Source: a virus
Length of the DNA stretch: 24,307 bases
Direction: 5' to 3' (one strand)
IMG/VR virus record: IMGVR_UViG_3300047409_000016
Location: 1-24,307 of that record
The notes below the pieces were generated by a model. The model was not told the origin of the DNA, did no database searches, and worked only from the letters and a program-made list of their open reading frames with translations. The stretch's first letter is position 1. Each line of letters opens with the position of its first letter. The position numbers and the translations under genes were made by a program. Positions 16,654-22,581 of this stretch are shown piece by piece.

Positions 16654-16950
16654 TTAGTCCTCCTGCGATGGCGGCTTAATAGGCGGCAAGCCATCCGGAT
16701 AGATCGTTATGTCTGTGTCCGGCCGGACAAACGGAAGCTGGAGCCGGTCGGGTGGCGGCGCGGGCAGGCGGAACGGATCATACACGTCATAGCAGCCCCG
16801 GTTGGGCCAGCGCAGGGGATCGCAAACCTTGAAGCCCTTGCCCACGTTGCCATCGTCCACAAGCTCATCGAGACGGCGCTTGGTGTTGCAGCGTTGGCAG
16901 ACTGCAATACCGAGGGTGGGACTTCCTTTGGTGTTGATGAAACGGGACAT
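16654..16950 (-). CDS. Small four-cysteine (zinc-ribbon-like) phage protein
   Basis: The product has 98 residues. Its ATG at 16950-16948 overlaps the preceding TGA by one base. Cys18, Cys21 (a CQRC pair), Cys43 and Cys53 could bind one zinc ion. The C-terminal 40 residues are Pro-rich and probably extended. It sits between two head-tail connector genes and is coupled to both by overlapping or abutting codons, so a structural or assembly role in the connector is likely. I recall small cysteine proteins at this place in related phage genomes, with no known function. Confidence 0.65.
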   Translation of the reverse strand: MSRFINTKGSPTLGIAVCQRCNTKRRLDELVDDGNVGKGFKVCDPLRWPNRGCYDVYDPFRLPAPPPDRLQLPFVRPDTDITIYPDGLPPIKPPSQED

Positions 16951-18020
16951 CAGAACCTATAAACCTCAAGACCCGGATTATAACGCATCGGGGCCGGATC
17001 GCGCTCCTCACCCGCCGCCAAGCTCATCGCCTGCGATTCAGCTTGGTTCAATGCCTGAAACCGCTGCATGTCGGCTTCCGGCAACTCAATGCACAAACGA
17101 CGGGCCAGCGAGCACGTCAGCGCCTCGTTCCAGCGACGGCTTACATCAAGCTCCTGATTCATGTCACTCAGGTCATTCAGGAAGCGCCTGCGCCAGCACA
17201 CCAGTTGAACGTACTTGGCCTGCTCGTTGGGCATCGGCCAGACGAACAGGCGGGGCGTGTCGATATCGCGCTGCTGGTACCAAACCCACGGCACACCGGG
17301 ACTGGTCTTGTTGGGCATGGCGTTCCAGTCGTCCAGCGACCACACGCCCATCGGTATCTCGGTCGGGGTATTGCCGAAATAAAGCTCGGCCACGCTCAAC
17401 ACGTTGTCGCTCAACGAACGGATGCGCCACGCCATGGCAGGCGGGGCACCGGGAACATCGAGCCAAAACCATTGCGGCGAGGCCGTGTCGATAACGATGT
17501 TGTTGGCGTCCAGCGCCACCCACGTCGTGCCGTCCGGCGAGTACTCGTAGAACATGCCGAAAGACCCCGGCTGGTCGAACAGAATGCCGACCGTCGTCAC
17601 CTGCGTCGGCGTGTCGAACGTCATGCCGATTGAGCCGTTGGGCGACGTGTGACGGCACCCCGTGGCAAAGTTGTCGTCGAAGGCCAGCGCCGGATTGCCC
17701 CCGGCGTCGCTGAACGGAGTGCCCACGGCAGCCCGCATCAAGGTCCGCTGGTTGGTGCTGATGATCATGCTGGTGCCCAAGGGACACGGCACCTCGTTCT
17801 GGTTGACGTAGAGCGGCAGAATGACCTGATCGCGCGCCCAAAGCTGGATGCCAAGATTCATCATCTCGGTCAGCATCAGGTTGAACACGTCATAGGCGAT
17901 GGCGACAATTTCGGACGACCATTTCATGGTCGGCACGCCCGAGCGCCGCAGCGCCGACTCAAGCATCTGCCGGGCTGTGTAGGACTGAAGTGCGCCTGTG
18001 TTGTTGCCTGAGAGGCTCAT
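16950..18020 (-). CDS. gp4-like connector protein with apparent discoidin-like insertion
   Basis: The product has 356 residues. I place the start at ATG 18020-18018, which overlaps the previous TGA (TGATG); an upstream extension to 18116 would run through the preceding gene. Residues about 13-65 are helical (TARQMLESALRRSG and a following helix). Residues about 66-92 and 222-285 are a beta part with PRLFVWPMPNEQ, and 286-335 a final helix pair (QELDVSRRWNEALTCSLARRLC). That outer frame resembles tail accessory or connector proteins of podoviruses. Residues about 100-216 look like an inserted F5/8-type C (discoidin) fold: AFDDNFATGCR, IGMTFDTPTQVTTVGI, YSPDGTTWV, and SVAELYFGN. The insertion may bind a glycan or stabilise the particle. 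The frame assignment is moderate and the insertion moderate. Confidence 0.6.
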   Translation of the reverse strand: MSLSGNNTGALQSYTARQMLESALRRSGVPTMKWSSEIVAIAYDVFNLMLTEMMNLGIQLWARDQVILPLYVNQNEVPCPLGTSMIISTNQRTLMRAAVGTPFSDAGGNPALAFDDNFATGCRHTSPNGSIGMTFDTPTQVTTVGILFDQPGSFGMFYEYSPDGTTWVALDANNIVIDTASPQWFWLDVPGAPPAMAWRIRSLSDNVLSVAELYFGNTPTEIPMGVWSLDDWNAMPNKTSPGVPWVWYQQRDIDTPRLFVWPMPNEQAKYVQLVCWRRRFLNDLSDMNQELDVSRRWNEALTCSLARRLCIELPEADMQRFQALNQAESQAMSLAAGEERDPAPMRYNPGLEVYRF

Positions 18021-18949
18021 CAGTACAACGGGCTCCCTATGGCAGTCATGTAGGTGTTGATCGCCGTCGACAGGTTGGCCGCGTCGGTCGCCGTCAAGCT
18101 GGTACCCATGAACCACGCGGATATGATGCCGGTATCATAGGCATAAATCGTGGCGTTATCGACGTTGCGGTAAGCACCGAGAATGAAGCTGTAGGGCAGC
18201 GGCGTGGCCGAAGCCACCGTATTGGTGCCAATCGACACGCCGTTGCGATAAATCGCGTTTGCCGCTGGACCTGATCGATTGGCGTGCCAGAAGCCCTTGG
18301 TGTTGGTCTGTGTCCAACTTAAACCGCCCGCGAAGATCGAACTGGTATTAGGCGAGTAGAGCGTCACGCCGGGCGCACCCGTCGTTTCGATATACAATCC
18401 GCTGCCGCCCACGCTCTGCGTCGATCCAATGGCGACCACGTCGGCCCCGGCAACCCGCGCCGTCAACATGCCAACACCGAAACCCAGCGTGTCCTGTGAC
18501 GACACAGGCGGCACGCCATTGGTATCAACGTAGTTGCCGACCGCGCTGGCGTAGCCCTGATCAACCGTGAACGTCGGTGTGGCGATGATCGTGACCTGTG
18601 TATTGGTGATCAGGTCGACCTTGGCCGAAGTTGCGTTCTCGGCAGCCAAGATGCCCAACCGCAGCAGCTTGGGCAGCACACCCGTGCTGCTCAGGCTGTT
18701 GAACAGGTTGTTGTAAAGCACCTGTCGCGGGGCCGACACGGTGCCGCCCGCCGCCGTCACGGCGGTGAAAAACGACGCGGCGCTACCGCTGACATACAGC
18801 ACGGGGGTCGCCGGACCGCTCGACACAAAGGCGACCGGGGTGCCCTGTGCCAGTATGTCGGTGATCACGGTGGCTTGGCCGCTGGTCACCTGAATGACCG
18901 GCGTCACTTGCCCGCCTGTGGCCGCTGTTACTGGCGTAGCGTTGGCCAT
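18020..18949 (-). CDS. LamG/ConA-like surface protein of the virion
   Basis: The product has 309 residues, with ATG at 18949-18947 one base after the stop of the 102-residue gene. Residues 1-60 are made of short V-T-P-V and S-G-x-A-T-P-V units, like a thin beta stalk. Residues about 60-115 include VSAPRQVLYNNLFNSLSSTG. About 120-305 is a beta-sandwich-type region ending in DAANLSTAINTYMTAIG, the ending I associate with LamG/concanavalin-like domains in phage proteins. Such domains usually bind sugars. Location just after the capsid genes suggests a head fibre or capsid-associated lectin, but a tail location cannot be excluded. Confidence 0.6.
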   Translation of the reverse strand: MANATPVTAATGGQVTPVIQVTSGQATVITDILAQGTPVAFVSSGPATPVLYVSGSAASFFTAVTAAGGTVSAPRQVLYNNLFNSLSSTGVLPKLLRLGILAAENATSAKVDLITNTQVTIIATPTFTVDQGYASAVGNYVDTNGVPPVSSQDTLGFGVGMLTARVAGADVVAIGSTQSVGGSGLYIETTGAPGVTLYSPNTSSIFAGGLSWTQTNTKGFWHANRSGPAANAIYRNGVSIGTNTVASATPLPYSFILGAYRNVDNATIYAYDTGIISAWFMGTSLTATDAANLSTAINTYMTAIGSPLY

Positions 18950-18950
18950 G

Positions 18951-19259
18951 CTACCCCGCTTGGATTACACAAACCCCGACAGTGCCGGTCCCGGCATTGA
19001 CAATCCGAATAGCCGTTACCGGAGCCGCGTTGATAACCGTGTCGAAGGCAGCCGTCTTGCCGGTCATCAGGCCATGGTCGATCCACGCCGGAACAACCAC
19101 CGGGTTCTGCACGTCGTCGTAGGTATATTGGAGCTTGTAGCTCACCGCGCCGGAAACCACGGACCCGACAATCGACACCTGAAACGGCGTCTTGAACACA
19201 TCGAGCGGGATCGTGGAACCGTTTACCGCACCAACAACCGTTGTCCTGATCGGGTTCAC
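18951..19259 (-). CDS. Small beta-rich structural protein (102 aa)
   Basis: I choose the GTG at 19259-19257 as start because a GGAGG ribosome site (19270-19266) lies six bases upstream; an upstream start at 19289 would run through the hairpin. The protein is beta-rich (KLQYTYDDVQNP, then AFDTVINAAPVTAIRIVNAG) and ends in VIQAG. I recall this ending and layout from small proteins that follow capsid genes in many phages, possibly surface or decoration proteins, with no assigned function. It starts a run of coupled genes toward the tail and lies directly downstream of the capsid hairpin. Confidence 0.65.
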   Translation of the reverse strand: MNPIRTTVVGAVNGSTIPLDVFKTPFQVSIVGSVVSGAVSYKLQYTYDDVQNPVVVPAWIDHGLMTGKTAAFDTVINAAPVTAIRIVNAGTGTVGVCVIQAG

Positions 19260-19265
19260 GGGACA

Positions 19266-19270
19266 CCTCC
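19266..19270 (-). promoter_or_regulatory. Ribosome binding site GGAGG deciding the GTG start at 19259
   Basis: GGAGG lies six bases before the GTG codon and only four bases after the T run of the capsid-gene hairpin. Ribosome loading here could therefore be affected by whether the hairpin terminates or is read through. Confidence 0.75.
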
Positions 19271-19274
19271 ACAT

Positions 19275-19309
19275 AAAAGCGCGGCCCATCCCTTACGGGG
19301 ACGGGCCGC
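19275..19309 (-). terminator. Hairpin/terminator after the major capsid gene
   Basis: A 12-bp stem (GCGGCCCGTCCC with GGGATGGGCCGC, one G-U pair) spans 19309-19281 with a 5-base loop, followed by GC and four T in minus-strand reading. It begins about 21 bases past the capsid stop. The stem is strong but the T run is short, so partial termination or transcript stabilisation is as likely as full termination. Confidence 0.75.
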
Positions 19310-19330
19310 GAGTCCCCTCGTCAAAGGAGA

Positions 19331-20245
19331 TCAGGTCCCCGGAGTTCCCCACACCGTGCGCCAGTTGGTCCAACCGGCATCCCAGCGGGACGTGCACTTA
19401 TAGCGCATCGAATCCGTCTGGAAGTCGCCTTCCATGGACTTCTGCGCCATGCGACGGGTGATGAACTGGAGGCCCATCTGTTCGTCGGTCTTGATGAACC
19501 AAGCCGTGGGCGACAGCAGGCGAGTGATCACCTCGTAGCCTTCCGGCAGCGCCTTGGTCGACGCGATGGCGTTGATGGCGTTGGTGCCAATCGTGCCGGT
19601 CGACAGGGCCGACTTGGTGATCTGCTCGGCCTGCCACTCGTTCTCCGGTGCCACCAGCAGCTTGCGCGGGGTGATCCGGACGAACTTGCGGTCGTTGTCC
19701 ATCGACTTGCGGATTTGGGTCAGCATCGACTGGAGGCTGGTTTCCGACAAGGCGGCGGAAGCCGTCAGAAGATTGCTGCCCGTGCCACCAATGATCGGGT
19801 GGGCGTTGCTGCACAGCGGCTGACCGTCGCCGCCGAGATAGGCACCGTTGAAGGCGCGGTTAAGGACATTGGCGGCAACCGTCTCTTCGGTTTCCGCCAT
19901 GCCTTGGCCCATCTGCTCGGAGTAGATGCGACCCATCGAAATGTGATCGCCGTCCTCGACCAGCACCTTGGTCAGGCCGAAAGCGATGCCGTACTGCGTG
20001 AAGGTGTAGGTCTTGTTGAAGACCACGCCGCCGGACTTGTAAGTGACCGGCCCGCCCTCGCCCATCGCGGGCGCGGAGCCGAGGCCATACATGACCGGTT
20101 CCATCTGGTACGACCGCTGGATACCGGGCTTGACGCGGAAGTATGTGCGGAACTCCTTGCGGAGGTCGTACACACCATCGAAATGTTCAGAAAGAATCGG
20201 CTCGACCAGAATGCGAAACTGCGCACTATTCATAGGGGTGGGCAT
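19331..20245 (-). CDS. Major capsid protein (HK97-fold type)
   Basis: The product has 304 residues with ATG at 20245-20243, preceded by GGGGA about eight bases upstream. Family-like features in order: charged N-terminal helix region (1-45), GGPVTYKSGGVVF near 64-76, the long helix region SMGRIYSEQMGQGMAETEE (103-121), VLNRAFNG (127-134), DGQPLCSNAHPIIGG (140-154), LSETSLQSMLTQIRKS (166-181) with ITPRKLLVAPENEWQAEQI (191-209), and the end YKCTSRWDAGWTNWRTVWG. This combination is characteristic of Mu gpT-like and related phage major head proteins. There is no obvious prohead-protease delta domain, and a separate scaffold gene exists. A hairpin lies on each side, which may set a high, independent transcript level. 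This is the best-supported gene of the window. Confidence 0.9.
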   Translation of the reverse strand: MPTPMNSAQFRILVEPILSEHFDGVYDLRKEFRTYFRVKPGIQRSYQMEPVMYGLGSAPAMGEGGPVTYKSGGVVFNKTYTFTQYGIAFGLTKVLVEDGDHISMGRIYSEQMGQGMAETEETVAANVLNRAFNGAYLGGDGQPLCSNAHPIIGGTGSNLLTASAALSETSLQSMLTQIRKSMDNDRKFVRITPRKLLVAPENEWQAEQITKSALSTGTIGTNAINAIASTKALPEGYEVITRLLSPTAWFIKTDEQMGLQFITRRMAQKSMEGDFQTDSMRYKCTSRWDAGWTNWRTVWGTPGT

Positions 20246-20306
20246 CGATTAGTCCCCAAAATATCAACGTCTCAGGCCACATACTCGGGCAGGGCCGTAG
20301 TGCCAG

Positions 20307-20336
20307 AAAAGCTCAACCCGGCCCCGAAGGACCGGG
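20307..20336 (-). terminator. UUCG-loop hairpin between decoration and capsid genes
   Basis: In minus-strand reading an 8-bp stem (CCCGGTCC with GGGCCGGG, one U-G pair) closes a UUCG tetraloop at 20336-20317. Four T follow after six bases (20310-20307). It lies just past the decoration-gene stop (20342). The gap before the T run makes it a weak terminator; it may instead be a processing or stability element for the capsid mRNA. Confidence 0.6.
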
Positions 20337-20341
20337 GAGGG

Positions 20342-20899
20342 TTAGGCGATAGGCGGAGCCGGGAATATGCGGACCCGAACGATGGTGAAGGCATCACCCC
20401 ACGCATTGTCCGCATACGGGGCCACGTTCTGGACGATGAACGTGCCAACCGTGGCACCCGTCGTCGTCGCAACAAGGGCTTGGCTGCTCTTGCCGGTGTA
20501 GATCGAGCCGCTGACCGCGCCGATATTGATCGCCTCGCCGTTCTTGGTCTGGGCGACCGGACCATCGGCCTGTCCTTCAAGGATGGCTTGCGAATCGAAC
20601 GGCGTGTACCACGCGTTCATGGTCGTCCCGGCGTCGTAGGTCTGTCCGGCTGGCCAATAGGGCAGCAGGAACGGCCGGTTGCCGGAAATGAAGAAACATC
20701 CAGTGAAAACGCCGACGCAGGGCAGGGCAGACCCTACCGGCTGCAACATGCCGGTCGCCGGATCGATACTGACCGGTGTGCCGGTGTAGATGGCGCTTGC
20801 CTGCCCGGAGGCGATGCCGGGAGTGAGCGTTTCGATTCGGGGCTCGCCCGAAGGATGATAGACGTAGCGAAGGCCAAATGGCGCAGCGGCTGCACTCAT
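20342..20899 (-). CDS. Head decoration-like protein
   Basis: The product has 185 residues. I place the start at ATG 20899-20897, because GGAGG (20912-20908) sits eight bases upstream; the TTG at 20914 is part of that ribosome site region and is not a credible start. The protein is beta-rich with no helices of note. Landmarks are APFGLRYVYHPSG at the N-terminus, PCVGVFTGCFFISG in the middle and YWPAGQTYDAG after it. I recall this pattern from proteins encoded next to capsid genes that coat the capsid. It directly precedes the major capsid gene, as decoration or stabilisation genes often do. Confidence 0.6.
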   Translation of the reverse strand: MSAAAAPFGLRYVYHPSGEPRIETLTPGIASGQASAIYTGTPVSIDPATGMLQPVGSALPCVGVFTGCFFISGNRPFLLPYWPAGQTYDAGTTMNAWYTPFDSQAILEGQADGPVAQTKNGEAINIGAVSGSIYTGKSSQALVATTTGATVGTFIVQNVAPYADNAWGDAFTIVRVRIFPAPPIA

Positions 20900-20907
20900 G
20901 GAGCTTC

Positions 20908-20912
20908 CCTCC
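20908..20912 (-). promoter_or_regulatory. Ribosome binding site GGAGG deciding the decoration-gene start
   Basis: GGAGG lies eight bases before ATG 20899-20897. It favours this ATG over the upstream TTG at 20914, which overlaps the site. Confidence 0.75.
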
Positions 20913-21155
20913 AAGGAGAATCAAGGTTGATTGATTGCTCGCGGAGGTGGCTATCGACCCGTCGCCACGGGGAACTGCCTGCCTGAGTCGCCGGGTAAAT
21001 CCAAGTCTTTGCGGGGCTCTACTGCACATCCACCAATGATCAGTCGGCGGACTCACAACGGTTTCCCGTAAAGACCAGACTCCTCCCCGGCGAGGGATGA
21101 GCCTGCGGACTTTGGCTCAACAAGTTGTGCCCGTCAATCACCCAACTCACAGTTC

Positions 21156-21164
21156 TGGTATAAT
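21156..21164 (+). promoter_or_regulatory. Extended -10 promoter of the lysis cassette
   Basis: TGGTATAAT at 21156-21164 is a perfect TGn plus TATAAT extended -10. No good -35 is present at normal spacing, as expected for this promoter type. The predicted transcription start (about 21170-21172) falls on or next to the ATG of the holin-like gene at 21170. Confidence 0.65.
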
Positions 21165-21169
21165 CAATA

Positions 21170-21406
21170 ATGGACAACCGTCCGCCCTTCGATACGGTCA
21201 AATGGTCGTTCCTTTTGGTGGCAGGCGTAATCAGCGTACATTGTCTTGTTGTCCTGTCAGGCGTCGCGTTTTGCTGGCTACATCCCGAAGCCGAACACAT
21301 GGAACGGTGCAGCAGGCTGGGCAGTCAATTGCTCGAAATGTTGACAGCAGCCCTCGCCGCCGCGCTCGCCTTCGCGGGCGGTTTTTCACGAAAAGGGGAC
21401 AAATAA
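21170..21406 (+). CDS. Holin-like small membrane protein
   Basis: The product has 78 residues. Two hydrophobic segments (about 13-36 and 54-72) are separated by a short polar part containing HPEAEHMERCSR, and the C-terminus is basic (FSRKGDK). This is the layout of a two-segment holin. Its TAA overlaps the ATG of the endolysin by one base (TAATG), a typical lysis pair. There is no Shine-Dalgarno before ATG 21170; the promoter sits so close that the transcript may be leaderless. Other small membrane proteins could look alike, but the coupling to a cell-wall peptidase supports the call. Confidence 0.7.
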   Translation: MDNRPPFDTVKWSFLLVAGVISVHCLVVLSGVAFCWLHPEAEHMERCSRLGSQLLEMLTAALAAALAFAGGFSRKGDK

Positions 21407-21864
21407 TGCCGACCGTGATGTTGTCCGACCATTTCTCATATCAGGAAATGACCTATTCCGAGACCGCCTCGCGCGAAGGCTTGAGCAACAAACCGGACAA
21501 GGCCGCGCTGACCAACCTGCAACGTCTGGCCGAAGTGATGGAAAAGGTCCGTACCATATGCGGCGATTTCCCCGTCACCATCACTTCGGGCTACCGCAGC
21601 CCGGAGGTCAATGCCGCGACCGGAGGCTCATCGACCAGCGCCCACATGTACGGGTTGGCCTGCGATTTCATCATTCCGGGTTTCGGTGATCCGCTCGACG
21701 TGTGCCAAGCCATCGAGCCAAGAATGGATGAATTGGAGATCGACCAGCTAATCAATGAGTACCCGGAAGACGGCTGGATTCACCTAGGCTTGAGCGAAGG
21801 CGAGCCGCGCTGCCAATGCCTGACCATAACCAATGGCGGAACGACCGAAGGTAGTTTCGTCTAA
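21406..21864 (+). CDS. Endolysin, M15-type zinc peptidase
   Basis: The product has 152 residues with ATG at 21406-21408, overlapping the holin stop; AAGGGG lies about eight bases upstream. A long open frame reaches further upstream but only by running through the holin gene. The peptidase motifs are ITSGYRSPEVNAATGG (59-74), SAHMYGLACDF (78-88) and WIHLGL (124-129). His80, Asp87 and His126 fit the zinc ligands of the M15 family (VanY/D-Ala-D-Ala carboxypeptidase-like, L-Ala-D-Glu endopeptidases). No cell-wall-binding domain or signal peptide is seen, so release would depend on the holin. The last bases overlap the convergent neighbour by four (CTAA). Confidence 0.85.
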   Translation: MPTVMLSDHFSYQEMTYSETASREGLSNKPDKAALTNLQRLAEVMEKVRTICGDFPVTITSGYRSPEVNAATGGSSTSAHMYGLACDFIIPGFGDPLDVCQAIEPRMDELEIDQLINEYPEDGWIHLGLSEGEPRCQCLTITNGGTTEGSFV

Positions 21865-22571
21865 GTCATGAACTGCTTGGGCGGTCTGCGGAACTGACGC
21901 AACGTCTCCATGCCGGGGGACATAGTGGTACGCCCACCACCGTCGCGGATTTGCGCGCCCGCCGCCTCAAGCTGGTCATAGATGCCGCGTTCCTGATCCA
22001 TCGGCCGGTCATGGTGGTTTTCCCGCATGATAATGCGGAACCCTTCCTCATCGATCTCCATGGCGATCATTTCGCGCCACATCAGAAAGCCTTTGTAGAT
22101 GCTGGTAGCGTCGGTGACGGCATAGTCATCGCTATGCCAGTTTTCCTTCTGGGCCTGCTCGTGCTTGAAGAACCAGTAGCCCATTCGCATCCGGCGCTGC
22201 GGGGTATCGTTGTTGTGGGTGGTCGAAACCCAGACCCGGTGAAACCCGTCACGATGCGGTAATTTGGGCAGGACGGTATCGTCCATAGCTTCCTGAATGC
22301 GCCTGCGCCGCTCGGGATCGCTATGTTCGGAAGCCCGGTCCCACTCGTCGTTCGACCAAGCTCCCCGGTCGCCGCCGCGCGCCTCGCCTACGCCCGTGTC
22401 ACGATAGGCCAGACGAGCCTCCTCCTCGGCCACCAGACGACGAGCATCGGCGATCCGTTCCTGACGCTCGTGCGCTTCCCGCCGCCGGACTTCCGCTTCG
22501 GCTACTTCCTCGGCAGTCGGCATGCTCATGTCTTGCGAACTGGGTATTCCGGGCTGAAGGGTCTTGGCCAT
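21861..22571 (-). CDS. Conserved phage head-module protein of unknown function (236 aa)
   Basis: ATG at 22571-22569 is preceded by AGGAG seven bases upstream, which lies in the short gap after the scaffold-like gene. Residues about 18-56 form a charged helix. RLAYRDTGVG (53-62) closely matches a motif of the neighbouring scaffold-like protein. Residues about 110-190 hold the conserved part: FHRVWVSTTHN, RMRMGYWFF and FLMWREMIAMEIDEEGFR. I recall proteins with a W-V, G-Y and L-M-x-x-P/E pattern between scaffold and capsid genes of many phages, but with no assigned function. It ends with TAG 21863-21861, overlapping the convergent endolysin stop. Confidence 0.65.
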   Translation of the reverse strand: MAKTLQPGIPSSQDMSMPTAEEVAEAEVRRREAHERQERIADARRLVAEEEARLAYRDTGVGEARGGDRGAWSNDEWDRASEHSDPERRRRIQEAMDDTVLPKLPHRDGFHRVWVSTTHNNDTPQRRMRMGYWFFKHEQAQKENWHSDDYAVTDATSIYKGFLMWREMIAMEIDEEGFRIIMRENHHDRPMDQERGIYDQLEAAGAQIRDGGGRTTMSPGMETLRQFRRPPKQFMT

Positions 22572-22581
22572 GGTCAGGCTC

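Larger units (their letters stand above)
20900..21169. other. Divergent intergenic region between capsid and lysis transcription units
   Basis: This is noncoding on both strands as far as I can judge; open frames here are antisense-type and lack ribosome sites. It must hold the minus-strand leader for the decoration and capsid genes and the plus-strand lysis promoter. Possible structure: an 8-bp stem with one bulge (20985-20992 with 21046-21054), a 5-bp CCCGT/ACGGG hairpin at 20958-20971, and GAGCC/GGCTC near 21099-21118. GCGGACT occurs twice (21047-21053 and 21105-21111). No tRNA and no clear minus-strand -35/-10 pair was found. Confidence 0.5.

Noticed and set aside
17990-18116. N-terminal extension of the 356-residue connector gene to 18116
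   Set aside because: It would run through the end of the LamG-like gene. ATG at 18020 overlaps that gene's stop in the TGATG pattern used throughout the window.
19715-20986. Plus-strand open frame of 423 codons across the capsid and decoration genes
   Set aside because: It overlaps the best-supported gene of the window on the opposite strand and crosses both hairpins. No domain or start signal was seen.
20940-21060. Possible tRNA or structured small RNA
   Set aside because: A gcggagg-type acceptor start was considered, but no matching 3' arm at tRNA distance and no T-loop consensus were found. Only weak long-range pairing remains.
21097-21405. Longer endolysin starting upstream at 21097
   Set aside because: The extra residues would be read through the holin-like gene in another frame and precede the promoter. 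The TAATG junction and purine-rich site support the start at 21406.
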